From positions 10,026 through 74,025 of the forward strand of contig CAZSMK010000113.1 in the NCBI GenBank assembly GCA_964608095.1: a stretch of 64,000 nucleotides of DNA, given 5' to 3'. Origin of the DNA: CAZSMK01 sp964608095. GTDB taxonomy: Bacteria; Sumerlaeota; Sumerlaeia; MWCT01; JAGHBZ01. Both the position numbers and the translations under genes were made by a program. Numbering within the stretch: the stretch's first letter is position 1; the number at the start of each line of letters is the position of its first letter. The notes beneath the pieces are model-generated. The model was not told where the DNA came from and did no database searches. It was given only the letters and a program-made list of their open reading frames with translations. This document shows positions 53,194 through 62,087 of the stretch, piece after piece.

Positions 53194-55293
53194 ATGGCTA
53201 AGCCACCAAAAATTAAACCACAAAATCCTGCTGAGGATTATCGGAGACTCTTCAGTTATGTGCTCAATTATAAATTTCTTCTGTTTCTCATAGTCTTCAG
53301 CACGATAATGTCTGCTGCCCTGAATGTGGCGAATATCGCCTTGTTGCAGCCGGTGCTCGAGGTGTTCTTCGGGGAAGTCGAGGGAATCAAGGAAGTCGAA
53401 TTAGAGAAACAGATAACCGCGTGTCCGCGTGGTAAACCGCATCCGGTTTTTCTTGTTCCACAAGAAGAATCAATTGATAAACCTACCTCTGCAACCCCCT
53501 ATACTTTTTGTCCCTATGGCGATCCTCATCCGATAGACATTAAAGCGGATGAGAAAGGAGAAGAGGATGAGGTAGAAGGGAAGTTGGAAACAAAGCTTCG
53601 CGAAGTTCCTCTTTTAAGGCCGTTTTTTAACTTATACGAGCGGACAAAAGAATGGAAAAAGGAAATACAGATAAAGTTTTATAACTATCTTGAAGCGGGC
53701 AAGAAGTTGACCTTACTGGCTATTCTCGGCTGTGTCATTCTTGTGATTGAAATATTCAAATTTATTTTTATTTTTCTTTCCCAGTATTTCAGCAATTATG
53801 TAGGAATGAATGTAGTGCAGCAGTTACGGCAACGAATGTATGACCACATTCTAAGAATGGATATGGCGTTTTTCCACCGCAGGAGTACGGGAGAGTTGAT
53901 GGCACGAGTCGGCGGCGATGTCGTCGGGGTACGTGACATGCTCATGCTCCTGTTTAGTGATACCCTGCAGTCACCGATCAATATGCTTTTTATCACTGTC
54001 TTTCTCGTTGTCCTCAATTGGCAACTCACGCTTATTCTGTTGATCTTTGCACCTTTAACGATATTGCCTGTCCGTTTTTTCGGCAAAAAGACGAAGGTTC
54101 TTACGCGTAAAGCTCGCGAAAAAGTGGCTGATATTTCCACATCAATGCAGGAGATTATAAGTAACATGGCGGTGGTCAAATCCTTCAACATGGAAGGGTA
54201 CGAATCAGAACGTTTCAAGAAAAGGACGAACAAGGAGTTGAAATATTTGCTTCGCCGCCGACGTGTACGGATTATTTCTTCTCCCTTCATGGATATTCTG
54301 GGAACTTCGGCGGTGGTGGTAACGATGCTCATTGGCGGTTATTTTATCGCTGAAGCACGCACCATGAGCAGCAGTGAATTCTTTGTATATTTGTTTGCAA
54401 TGTCCCGGCTTTATAAGCCTATAAAGAAACTCAACAAGGCATACGGCGACTTGCAACAAGGTTTGGCTCATTCCGAACGTATATTCGAAATCATGGATAC
54501 TGAGTCGACTATAGTGGATAAACCGGGCGCAATCGAGCTTCCCCGTTTAAAGAACGAAATCAGGATAGAGGATATGTGGTTTGCCTATTATGATGAAGTC
54601 TGGGCTTTGCGAGAAATAAATCTGATTATACCTGCGGGCAAGATGGTCGCCCTGGTCGGGAAGACCGGCGCAGGTAAATCGACTATGGTCGGAATGCTTA
54701 TGCGATTTTACGATCCTCAAAAAGGCAGAATCCTTCTTGACGGCTATGATCTGAGAGACGGCACAATCGAGTCGCTGAGGAAACAGATAGGCTATGTTTT
54801 GCAGGAAAACGTGTTGTTCAACGATACCGTTAAGGCAAATATAACGTGTGGTAAGAAGGGCATTCCGTCTGAGAAAATCATAGAGGCAGCGAAAGCCGCC
54901 AATGCGCACGAATTTATTGTAGATATGCCCGAGGCGTACAACACAATGGTTGGTGAGCGCGGTTCAAATCTCTCGGGAGGTCAACGTCAAAGGATCGCTA
55001 TTGCTCGTGCAATACTCAAGGATCCTGCTATTTTGATCCTTGACGAGGCAACTTCTTCGCTCGATTCCGAATCAGAAGCCAAGATCCAGGAAGCCGTGTC
55101 TCGCTTCATAAAGGGACGCACCACCATTGTAATCGCACATCGGCTATCAACGGTACTCAATGCGGATAAAATCGTCGTCCTCGACAAGGGTAGAATTGTT
55201 GAGCAGGGGACACACACCGAGCTCCTGCAAAAAGGCGGTATCTATGCAACCCTGTGTAAACGTCAGTTTCAGCCCGGCGAGTTCGATGAATAG
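53194..55293 (+). CDS. MsbA-like lipid ABC exporter with unusual periplasmic loop
   Basis: A 699-residue half-transporter with fused membrane and ATPase domains. The ATPase has Walker A GKTGAGKST (about 488), signature LSGGQRQR (about 593), Walker B ILILDEATSSLD and the H-loop IAHRLS. Such proteins flip lipid A core or other lipid-linked glycans from the inner to the outer leaflet. Between the first and second membrane segments an insertion of about 110 residues contains two related motifs, CPRGKPHP (77-84) and CPYGDPHP (106-113), followed by a charged linker. This makes it longer than MsbA (about 580). No ribosome site is evident, and an inverted repeat (AATTCAC/GTGAATT, 53168-53190) sits just before the ATG. 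Confidence 0.9.
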   Translation: MAKPPKIKPQNPAEDYRRLFSYVLNYKFLLFLIVFSTIMSAALNVANIALLQPVLEVFFGEVEGIKEVELEKQITACPRGKPHPVFLVPQEESIDKPTSATPYTFCPYGDPHPIDIKADEKGEEDEVEGKLETKLREVPLLRPFFNLYERTKEWKKEIQIKFYNYLEAGKKLTLLAILGCVILVIEIFKFIFIFLSQYFSNYVGMNVVQQLRQRMYDHILRMDMAFFHRRSTGELMARVGGDVVGVRDMLMLLFSDTLQSPINMLFITVFLVVLNWQLTLILLIFAPLTILPVRFFGKKTKVLTRKAREKVADISTSMQEIISNMAVVKSFNMEGYESERFKKRTNKELKYLLRRRRVRIISSPFMDILGTSAVVVTMLIGGYFIAEARTMSSSEFFVYLFAMSRLYKPIKKLNKAYGDLQQGLAHSERIFEIMDTESTIVDKPGAIELPRLKNEIRIEDMWFAYYDEVWALREINLIIPAGKMVALVGKTGAGKSTMVGMLMRFYDPQKGRILLDGYDLRDGTIESLRKQIGYVLQENVLFNDTVKANITCGKKGIPSEKIIEAAKAANAHEFIVDMPEAYNTMVGERGSNLSGGQRQRIAIARAILKDPAILILDEATSSLDSESEAKIQEAVSRFIKGRTTIVIAHRLSTVLNADKIVVLDKGRIVEQGTHTELLQKGGIYATLCKRQFQPGEFDE

Positions 55294-55327
55294 TATAATT
55301 ATCTAATGCAGGATACCTTTTATTAGA

Positions 55328-55892
55328 TTATCTAAATCTACCGCCACCGAAACCTTCTCTCTCCCATTTTCTCAATTTTGTCCGGAAAAGAACTATGCAA
55401 TAGATGAGGAATAGAAACAATACAGCGATGCCCGCATATCTTTCAATATGTTGTAACTTATCCTCTGATATATTCCAGCTGTTGGGGATGAAGATTACGG
55501 GGATAAAGGAAAGGAGGAGTACCCCCTACAAAGGTGAACATCATTTTCATAAGGAAGATCCATGGAGCGAATTTTTGTGTTACTGTGGTATCGAAGTCCT
55601 CATCGTAACCGGCAGAGTGATCTTCTGATTGGATTGGATTCCTGGAACTACGCGGTCGTATAAAGAGTTGTGATGCTATCAAAATATCTACCGGGAAAAT
55701 CATGAAGAAGATAAAGAAGATGACAATAAAAGGATAGAACCAGAGAAAAAAAGCGTCTAACAAAATAATAGATATGACAATTAAGGGAAAAGGCGCATAA
55801 AGATTGAAGGTACCGTTTCTTTATCCAATCTGGTAGGCGAAGACAGGATAACGTTTAAGGAACCTTTCTTTCCTATCCTGTGACTTATACAT
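55328..55892 (-). pseudogene. Broken small membrane-protein gene (stop plus frameshift)
   Basis: From ATG 55892 the frame encodes MYKSQDRKERFLKRYPVFAY and a few residues, then hits TAA. The same frame continues with about 100 more coding-like residues, including membrane segments (IVISIILLDAFFLWFYPFIV). At the run of five G on the minus strand (55522-55526) it leaves frame. Removing one G restores FVGVLLLSFIPVIFIPNSWN, a second membrane segment, and a Gly/Arg tail ending GFGGGRFR at 55328. It follows five or six intact membrane genes on the same strand, so it is probably the last member of that cluster. I do not recognise the family. Confidence 0.65.
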
Positions 55893-55975
55893 GATGTAAT
55901 TTAAGGGGCAACGGACTTGAGATAAATTCAGAACACCCCTTTCCGCAAGAAATCAAGGAATACGGGGTGACCTGT

Positions 55976-56632
55976 TTAACCGAGTCCAAGCCATTCAAGA
56001 AGGAGAAATTGAATTCTTCCGATGGCAAGGGATACACGTCCCATGACCGTATACCCGAAGGCGCCACCAAAATAGACCATCAAGAAAATGATACCGAGCT
56101 TTGCCGTTGGTTTGATTATGCCCTTTCGTGGAACCGAGAAAAAGAAATATACCATTATCGAGACCACGACAATGAATATGATGATGCCCTCGATGTTGAG
56201 AAAAGATTGACCGGTAAAGCTAAAGAAGCGTTCAGCCCCGGGATTGAAGAGATTTGTGATGGTACTGCCTGTATGCCTGATGAGGTATGCCTGGACGGAA
56301 TTGGGTGCATAAATCCCCCCTCCTGCGCCGATTATGAACGCAAGGGTATAGCGGCTTACCCACGCTATCTTTTTGAAAAATCTCGTATAGAGGAGGAGTC
56401 CCAGGAGAGTTGGAATAAGGACAATGTACGAATTGCTGAAGTCGGTGCGCAAAGGATCGAACACAAGAGGTTTCAGCGCATTGAAAAATTGTGTACATAT
56501 CACGTACCCGGTAGACACGCCTACATAGACATGTTCCGCAAATTTGTAAAAAGGATTATCTTTGTAGAGAAAACTGTAGATGCACAGGGTAAGCCCTGCC
56601 CCGATCCAGATACCTATGATTTCCCAGTTCAT
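55976..56632 (-). CDS. Polytopic membrane protein of the 55-60 kb cluster
   Basis: A 218-residue protein with about six membrane segments (for example WIGAGLTLCIYSFLY, SYIVLIPTLLGLLLYTRF, GIIIFIVVVSIMVYFFF). A long loop, GIYAPNSVQAYLIRHTGSTI, lies between segments. Its start overlaps the stop of the upstream gene by one base (TAATG), and AAGGAG precedes it. No known transporter or enzyme motif was found. The tight coupling with the anchored soluble-domain protein upstream indicates they work together. Function unknown. Confidence 0.78.
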   Translation of the reverse strand: MNWEIIGIWIGAGLTLCIYSFLYKDNPFYKFAEHVYVGVSTGYVICTQFFNALKPLVFDPLRTDFSNSYIVLIPTLLGLLLYTRFFKKIAWVSRYTLAFIIGAGGGIYAPNSVQAYLIRHTGSTITNLFNPGAERFFSFTGQSFLNIEGIIIFIVVVSIMVYFFFSVPRKGIIKPTAKLGIIFLMVYFGGAFGYTVMGRVSLAIGRIQFLLLEWLGLG

Positions 56633-57519
56633 TATGACTGTTCTCCTTTAGGGCTTCTGACCTTCTGTTTCGATTTCATGATGAAGGCAAAATTGCCGAG
56701 CAGCATAAGTAAAATTATGAGAATATGAATGACGGATTGAGCGTCCATGCCGGCTTGCGCCTGGCGTAACGGCATTTTTAAATTATACTTCTCGTTGACG
56801 AGTTTCTCATATTCCGACCCGCCTTTTAACCCACCCACAATTCCTGTTATTTGTTCCGCCTGAAGGTAAGGATACATACCGGTTGCCATTACCGCAGTAC
56901 AACATGAACCGATGGGTATTCCTGTTCGTTCGTATCCATATATTATCCAGTAATCGATATAGCTGTCGTCGTGCAGACATACAAGATAAGGGAAATCGCC
57001 CAGCTTATTTTTGTCTTTCAGGATTTCCAGCTCGTATACATCGTGTCCATAGCTGTCCTGCATCGTAGTCTCCTTGATGTCCTGCCCGAGCTTGATGATC
57101 ATGGCATATTCACCCGGCTTATACCCCAGATAACACCAATCTTTTCCATACTCGAGTTCTTTTCCTGTTTGCTCTTCATAAAGTGCTTCCGTATCTGCAA
57201 ACAGAGCCTCGGCTACACCGCTGCCATAAATCAGATAACTGATACCTACCACTTTTAGTTCGCGAAGAAAACAATGGAGAAGCACCGCCCTGCTCATGGG
57301 GTCCATTTCAGGTTTCGTGGAAGGCTCATAGTCAACAGTCACAAAAATATGTGAACCGGGTTCCAGGCTCTCTATTCGGTCGAAGACTCCACGGACATCC
57401 TTGGTTACTTTTACCGGGAGATTAAGCGGTTTAATGGTGGGAACGGCTATCGCCAGAAAGATGATCAGGTAGATGATCCGTCGGTCGATTGATAACATCT
57501 TGTCGTAATTTATTGCCAT
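56632..57519 (-). CDS. Membrane-anchored protein with extracytosolic or cytosolic Rossmann-like domain
   Basis: A 295-residue protein with one hydrophobic segment at each end (RIIYLIIFLAIAVPTI and VIHILIILLMLLGNFAFIMK) and a soluble domain between. The start is ATG 57519, with AAGGA upstream; a longer frame to 57663 lacks this. The domain begins VFDRIESLEPGSHIFVTVDY and contains a Cys pair in IPIGSCCTAVMATGMYPYLQ. GIVGGLKGGSEYE follows. The alpha/beta order resembles the soluble domain of the DUF6754-like gene two places upstream, but I cannot confirm homology. Function unknown; part of the 55-60 kb cluster. Confidence 0.78.
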   Translation of the reverse strand: MAINYDKMLSIDRRIIYLIIFLAIAVPTIKPLNLPVKVTKDVRGVFDRIESLEPGSHIFVTVDYEPSTKPEMDPMSRAVLLHCFLRELKVVGISYLIYGSGVAEALFADTEALYEEQTGKELEYGKDWCYLGYKPGEYAMIIKLGQDIKETTMQDSYGHDVYELEILKDKNKLGDFPYLVCLHDDSYIDYWIIYGYERTGIPIGSCCTAVMATGMYPYLQAEQITGIVGGLKGGSEYEKLVNEKYNLKMPLRQAQAGMDAQSVIHILIILLMLLGNFAFIMKSKQKVRSPKGEQS

Positions 57520-57556
57520 ATTGATATCCTTAATAATATAGTATGCTGAAGAAATA

Positions 57557-58219
57557 TTACTCTGCGCCCATATAAGTTCTTTCAAGACCAAGAATAATTC
57601 TGATCGACATGGTGACGCCGCTGAGAGACATGCCGAGTAGAATGGCGCGTTTAGCCGCACCAATCGGTGTGTTGAAGAGCCACTGGGTTACTTCATCGAT
57701 ACGAAGAAACCAGAGGCTTTCCGGGATAAGCGCTTCTGCAACCTGTTCTCCGATAGGAATTCTGCCGATCATGACAATAATGGCGCATATCAACATAATG
57801 CTGGCTTCGAAACTTCGCGCCCTGAAGGCGCGGTATGCTGCCGATGCAATATAAAACGCCAGGATGGAGAAGATGGTCGATGCAAGTGGATAGGTCACAT
57901 TATCGAATATCCACTGGAACGGTGTTCCCCGCCCTATACCCCAGATAAATCCTGCTAAACCCATTATGAGAAGTGAGATTACCATGACCACGCTATATGC
58001 CCAGCCGGGGCGTTGTTTAACGACTTTTGCCAGGTGAACGTTTATGAGACTGACGACGCCGAGCAAATAGGAAAACGCCAGGATAATCTGGTACCATTTC
58101 GAATAGCCGCCGAGGACCTCGTCCTGAGCCCATCTCTGGGGTATAAAATAGGTAAGGATCATTGTTACCCCGGCGCAGAACACTATGATAAGGGGTAAAC
58201 GCCGTTTCCAGAATTCCAT
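57557..58219 (-). CDS. Polytopic membrane protein of the 55-60 kb cluster
   Basis: A 220-residue protein with about six membrane segments (LPLIIVFCAGVTMILTYF, WYQIILAFSYLLGVVSLI, YSVVMVISLLIMGLAGFI and others). GGAGG precedes ATG 58219. A loop, IPIGEQVAEALIPESLWFLR, lies before the last two segments, which end SLSGVTMSIRIILGLERTYM. No recognised family motif. It sits 19 bp after the DUF6754-like gene and 37 bp before the anchored protein, within one apparent operon. Confidence 0.78.
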   Translation of the reverse strand: MEFWKRRLPLIIVFCAGVTMILTYFIPQRWAQDEVLGGYSKWYQIILAFSYLLGVVSLINVHLAKVVKQRPGWAYSVVMVISLLIMGLAGFIWGIGRGTPFQWIFDNVTYPLASTIFSILAFYIASAAYRAFRARSFEASIMLICAIIVMIGRIPIGEQVAEALIPESLWFLRIDEVTQWLFNTPIGAAKRAILLGMSLSGVTMSIRIILGLERTYMGAE

Positions 58220-58238
58220 TCAATTTCCTCCGTTGTAA

Positions 58239-59468
58239 TTATACAAGCACTGTAAAAAAGTTTTTGATGATATCAAGCACATCTATCTCAGCCCATGCAT
58301 TGATTGTTACCATCATTGTTCCGACAAAGAGCATAATGGCTATGAGTATTTTCATGGTGTCCGATGTTTTGAGCGTTCCCATGAGTTTCGGTTCGTGAGA
58401 GAGGTACGCGCTTGCCGCATATAATTCCTCGCCGATAAGGCAATAGTCGCATGCAACGACAAAGAAAGGGATTTGATAAGTAGAGTCTGTTCCGGAAATC
58501 TGAATTGCGCCTGTCATAGCCCCTGCCTCGGCAAGAAGAAGTGATTCTGCGGCAAAGGTTCCGAGAAAAAAGTTGGCTGCCGGTTTTTCGCGCATCATCA
58601 GTCCGTCAACCGCAGCGGTATAACTGAATTGCTCGCCTGCAATGAAGAAGACATCCTTGTCGTCGTACTCCTCGGGTCGACCGACATGGGTATAAGCGTC
58701 GCGTACAATCTCCTGGCATACGCTCATGCAGACTGGCCATTTGTTTGGCACGATTATGCGTGTCCGATACTCCGCTGCTTTTTTCGCTACATGGGAGAGT
58801 ATGTTCACCGAGCTGATGGTGGATATTTGCTGTATATCATAATATCCAGTCAGATAAAGAATCGGTTTACCCATCTCGGTGGCGCGACCTACTGCCTCAT
58901 CAATGACTTCCAGGCCCGGAATCTTACGGATAAACATGTGTGGATTTCGTTTTGCCATGTTGTAAAACAGGATAACGAAGAATATCATCAGCGAAAGTAC
59001 GACAAAATTATTTATCTTGTTCCACGCGAAGAATTCCCGTCGTGCTACTCCACTGAGCGCTTCTTGAGTGGTAACCGAGGTCGTGCCATCGCTGAATCCG
59101 ATCTTGTAGAAATATTCTTTCCCGCGTTCCGCGTCTGCTTCGATAAAACAAAATTGCTCCATCTTCGATGAGAAGCCGAAATACTCGGGCGCATCAGAAC
59201 AGGAGATGTCATCTGCCGGAGCTTCTTTGACTATCTCGAACGGACCGTCTATGGTCTCTGCGCGTAATACCTGATATTGCGCTCCTTCGGGCGCTTGTAA
59301 CGCCTTTTCCATCCCTTCCCACACCACAAGAACAGACTCACCGTCGTCGTGTGGTGTGTCAAGGACACGGAAGGTTTCGGGCAGGAATGTCTCTAACGCG
59401 CCTTCCTGGCTGTATCCCATAATGGTAAGGGCGAGAATCACTATTGTGAAAGTAAAAAGTTTTTTCAT
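58239..59468 (-). CDS. DUF6754-like membrane protein with N-terminal Fn3-like domain
   Basis: A 409-residue protein. The start is ATG 59468 (AAAGGAA upstream); it opens a Sec signal peptide ending near GYS-QEG. Residues about 35-150 look like a beta-rich Fn3-type domain (GAQYQVLRAETIDGPFEIVK, YFYKIGFSDGTTSV). A membrane segment (NNFVVLSLMIFFVILFYNMA) follows, then an alpha/beta domain with GKPILYLTGYYDIQQISTIS, PNKWPVCMSVCQEIVRDAYT and FFVVACDYCLIGEELYAASA. A final membrane segment ends the protein. The domain matches my recollection of DUF6754, a family of unknown function. It is the largest protein of the cluster. Confidence 0.72.
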   Translation of the reverse strand: MKKLFTFTIVILALTIMGYSQEGALETFLPETFRVLDTPHDDGESVLVVWEGMEKALQAPEGAQYQVLRAETIDGPFEIVKEAPADDISCSDAPEYFGFSSKMEQFCFIEADAERGKEYFYKIGFSDGTTSVTTQEALSGVARREFFAWNKINNFVVLSLMIFFVILFYNMAKRNPHMFIRKIPGLEVIDEAVGRATEMGKPILYLTGYYDIQQISTISSVNILSHVAKKAAEYRTRIIVPNKWPVCMSVCQEIVRDAYTHVGRPEEYDDKDVFFIAGEQFSYTAAVDGLMMREKPAANFFLGTFAAESLLLAEAGAMTGAIQISGTDSTYQIPFFVVACDYCLIGEELYAASAYLSHEPKLMGTLKTSDTMKILIAIMLFVGTMMVTINAWAEIDVLDIIKNFFTVLV

Positions 59469-59517
59469 ACGTTCATTCCTTTTACGAAACATTTTGTAGC
59501 TGAATCAATCATTGCGA

Positions 59518-59883
59518 TTATTCTTTCTCTCTCTTTTTGGACTCCGCGCTTTTCCGTTCGAGTATTTGAACAAAGGTCTCTATACCCTCGCGTTTTGATA
59601 GAATATTTACCAGTCGTTGATATTGCATCTCATTGAAGAAGGGCGTAAGGAATGGCTGAAGAAAAATGAGAAGCTGGCTACCCAGAAAGCCGATAGGTTT
59701 ACAGCTGACCAATCCCATAATGGCAGCGGCTTCAAGTTGTCGTCGGCAAATGAACTCTGCGACTTTTTCCATAAATGTAATCTCATCGTCACTGAACCCT
59801 TCTTCCTCTTTGAGGGCGAAGGCGTGACGGACTTTCCCTTTTATTCCTTCAAACTTGTTTGAGCTTTTTGCTGACAAAATCAA
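59518..59883 (-). CDS. Small conserved-looking protein of the 55-60 kb cluster
   Basis: A 121-residue protein with a soluble N-terminal half (VRHAFALKEEEGFSDDEITF), a short hydrophobic stretch (CKPIGFLGSQLLIFLQPFLT) and a charged helical C-terminus. No ATG is available; TTG 59883 has GAGG 3 bases upstream, and TTG 59877 is an alternative. It overlaps the upstream gene by 35 bp in another frame, consistent with coupling. No family recognised. Composition and placement favour a real gene. Confidence 0.6.
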   Translation of the reverse strand: MILSAKSSNKFEGIKGKVRHAFALKEEEGFSDDEITFMEKVAEFICRRQLEAAAIMGLVSCKPIGFLGSQLLIFLQPFLTPFFNEMQYQRLVNILSKREGIETFVQILERKSAESKKREKE

Positions 59884-60277
59884 TGACCTCGTTGCGGTTT
59901 TTTAAGCAAAAAAGATGCATACCCCGGTACGTATCAAGTTTGCTCGGATGATCGAACGGAGAGAGCACGACTCCCCGTTTAGATCTATAGAACGACCGAA
60001 AATACGACCACGGTCGCTGGTGAACAACGAAGAGCATTCTTGATGTAACGCCCTCGTTGGTCAACTCGTATCTTGTCGGGAGGAAAAAGCGGGCGAGAGA
60101 AACCATTATGAGCAGGGCGCTCAGGATCACCCACCACCATGCCTGGAAACTTATCTTTATAAGAACCAGGATAGCGATAAGAAAGAGAACGACCGCAACC
60201 GAGACAGCAGGTCGCTCGACCACGGGATGAATGGTCCATGTTAATTTCTCTTTCCCGGCATCAGCCTCTTCAACCAT
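59849..60277 (-). CDS. Membrane protein with bacterial PH-like domain
   Basis: A 142-residue protein. ATG 60277 is preferred, because GAGGAA precedes it; an upstream ATG at 60316 is possible. Two hydrophobic segments (VSVAVVLFLIAILVLI and WWVILSALLIMVSLARFF) precede a beta-rich C-terminal part (RYELTNEGVTSRMLFVVHQR, SYFRSFYRSKRGVVLSPFDH) ending in a helix. This order resembles YcxB/bPH2-type membrane PH-like proteins. It is the first gene of the 55-60 kb cluster. The PH-like call is tentative. Confidence 0.65.
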   Translation of the reverse strand: MVEEADAGKEKLTWTIHPVVERPAVSVAVVLFLIAILVLIKISFQAWWWVILSALLIMVSLARFFLPTRYELTNEGVTSRMLFVVHQRPWSYFRSFYRSKRGVVLSPFDHPSKLDTYRGMHLFCLKNRNEVIDFVSKKLKQV

Positions 60278-60456
60278 CAAACAAAATTCCTCATGAAAAA
60301 GAACAATTGTGCTCATTCTAAAGCAATAAAAACAGAAGTAAAGTAAATAAACCAGCCTTTGACACGATTATCAAGGCTAAAATTTTGTCATGGCGTTTTT
60401 TCTCTTTTTTGAGGAAGGGGGTGATTCAGAAAAGAGTAAGAATCAAGTATCCATAG

Positions 60457-61812
60457 TTATAAACGTTTCCAGACCCTTTGAGCAAGTTGTGTGGCGCGTT
60501 CCGCTATCTCACGCTCGTTCAATGTTTTTAATGCCTTATCGTGCATGAGTATTTTGCCGCCAACAATAGTGGTGTTTACAGGCGCATCGAACAAGCCGAA
60601 GAAGAAGTGATCAGCAATGTTTTCCGATGAGATAGGGGTAGGCGGAAAATAGTCGACAAGGATGATGTCCGCTGCCGCCCCCTTTTCAATTTTTCCAAGC
60701 GAGAGTCCGAATATTCTGGAGGCTGCTTCGGGATTATTTATGACAAGCGATTGGAAGGCTTCACGTCCGAAAATACCGGGTTTTGAGGCGGAAATTCGCT
60801 GAAGCAACGGAGCGACCAGAAAATCATCCTGCACTTTTGCGGACATTCCGTCGGTACCCAGCGTCACCCGCACACCTCTCTTAGTCATCTCGTTGACCGG
60901 TGCGACACCAACGGCGTTATTCATGTTCGAGCGGGGATTATGGGCGACAATAGTTCGCGTTTTTGCAAGAATCGCATGCTCTTGTTTATTCGTATGGACA
61001 CAATGAGCGGCTATTGTGTGTGGACCGAGGATGCCTTCGTCCTTAAGACGTTCAACCACCCTTTTTCCGTACATTCGTAGAGAATGATTAAGGTCATCGA
61101 GGGCTTCGGCGCAATGGATATGGAACCCTGGACTGGGTACGACTTCTCTGGCACGGTCACGACATTTTGCAAGGGTTTGTGGGCTCAAGGTGAATGAAGC
61201 GTGAAGCCCGAAAAGTGCGGAGAGTTTTTCCGCCTTTGCGTTGCCCTCTCGTCGCCATCTTTCTACTTTCTCCATAAATCGTAGATTTTCTTCGATGGAT
61301 GCGTTTATACGTTTGCCGCCGAATCGGTCGGAAACTTCGAATGCCAGACAGCCCCGCAATCCCGCTTGTTCAAATGCTTCTGCAAGAACGTCCAGCGCTC
61401 CGTTTATAAAGTTCGGGCTGCAATGATGATCTACTATCGTGGTAACTCCTGAGCGGATCGACTGAACCATGGGAATTAATGCACTGTAGAAAATATCATG
61501 TTCATTTAAGACAGAATCAAGACGCCACCATAGGAATTTGAGAATTTGCAGAAAAGTACGCGGTGACCTGCCAAGGGCAATACCACGCGCAAATGTGCTG
61601 TAGAGATGCATATGAAGATTAACAAGACCCGGCATAAGGACTCTTCCCCCTGCATCAATAACCCTGCCTTTTTTGATGGTACCTCTGGTCTTCGCTCCGG
61701 GCGATGAACGCTTGATTGCCTTGATTTTGCCTTCCCCTATTTCGATAGTTCCCCCGGGGATGATTTCTCCTCTCGAATTGAAGGTCACTATATTCGCATT
61801 AGTAATAATCAT
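60457..61812 (-). CDS. ssnA: SsnA-like amidohydrolase
   Basis: A 451-residue metal-dependent hydrolase of the amidohydrolase superfamily. It shows the metal-site HMHLYS, the block TFLQILKFLWWRLDSVLNEH, IRSGVTTIVDHHCSPNFING, a second metal His in IHCAEALDDLNHSLR, HCVHTNKQEH and the catalytic Asp in LGTDGMSAK. These closely match SsnA, a cytosolic aminohydrolase encoded with selenium-dependent purine hydroxylase genes in several bacteria. No xanthine-dehydrogenase or selenium genes are in the window, so a purine or related substrate is only inferred. The ribosome site is weak. Confidence 0.82.
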   Translation of the reverse strand: MIITNANIVTFNSRGEIIPGGTIEIGEGKIKAIKRSSPGAKTRGTIKKGRVIDAGGRVLMPGLVNLHMHLYSTFARGIALGRSPRTFLQILKFLWWRLDSVLNEHDIFYSALIPMVQSIRSGVTTIVDHHCSPNFINGALDVLAEAFEQAGLRGCLAFEVSDRFGGKRINASIEENLRFMEKVERWRREGNAKAEKLSALFGLHASFTLSPQTLAKCRDRAREVVPSPGFHIHCAEALDDLNHSLRMYGKRVVERLKDEGILGPHTIAAHCVHTNKQEHAILAKTRTIVAHNPRSNMNNAVGVAPVNEMTKRGVRVTLGTDGMSAKVQDDFLVAPLLQRISASKPGIFGREAFQSLVINNPEAASRIFGLSLGKIEKGAAADIILVDYFPPTPISSENIADHFFFGLFDAPVNTTIVGGKILMHDKALKTLNEREIAERATQLAQRVWKRL

Positions 61813-62087
61813 TGCAACAATCTTTATCTTTGTTCAGATGCGGTTATATTATAATTCCTGAAAGAACAGGCAAGTAAAGAGAAAAGAAGTTACTCCGCAT
61901 CGGTGGCAAGATGCTTCCTTTTCGACTTTCACAAACAACCCTTTAGTCTTTGGTTGAGAACACACTCCTCATTATAACAAGTGATAGTTCGTGGTATTAC
62001 AATATGCTTTAAAAAAAACCATTTGAGGTTATCAATCAAACTGTTACACTCTCTTTTACTTTTCTTTTAGAACGAGGAACGACCTAG

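Noticed and set aside
53796..54332. 178-codon minus-strand frame
   Set aside because: It is antisense to the conserved membrane domain of the ABC exporter, with no ribosome site or recognised domain.
55967..56728. 253-codon plus-strand frame
   Set aside because: It lies opposite the 218-residue polytopic membrane gene, which has a ribosome site, membrane pattern and operon context. The plus frame has erratic composition and no motif.
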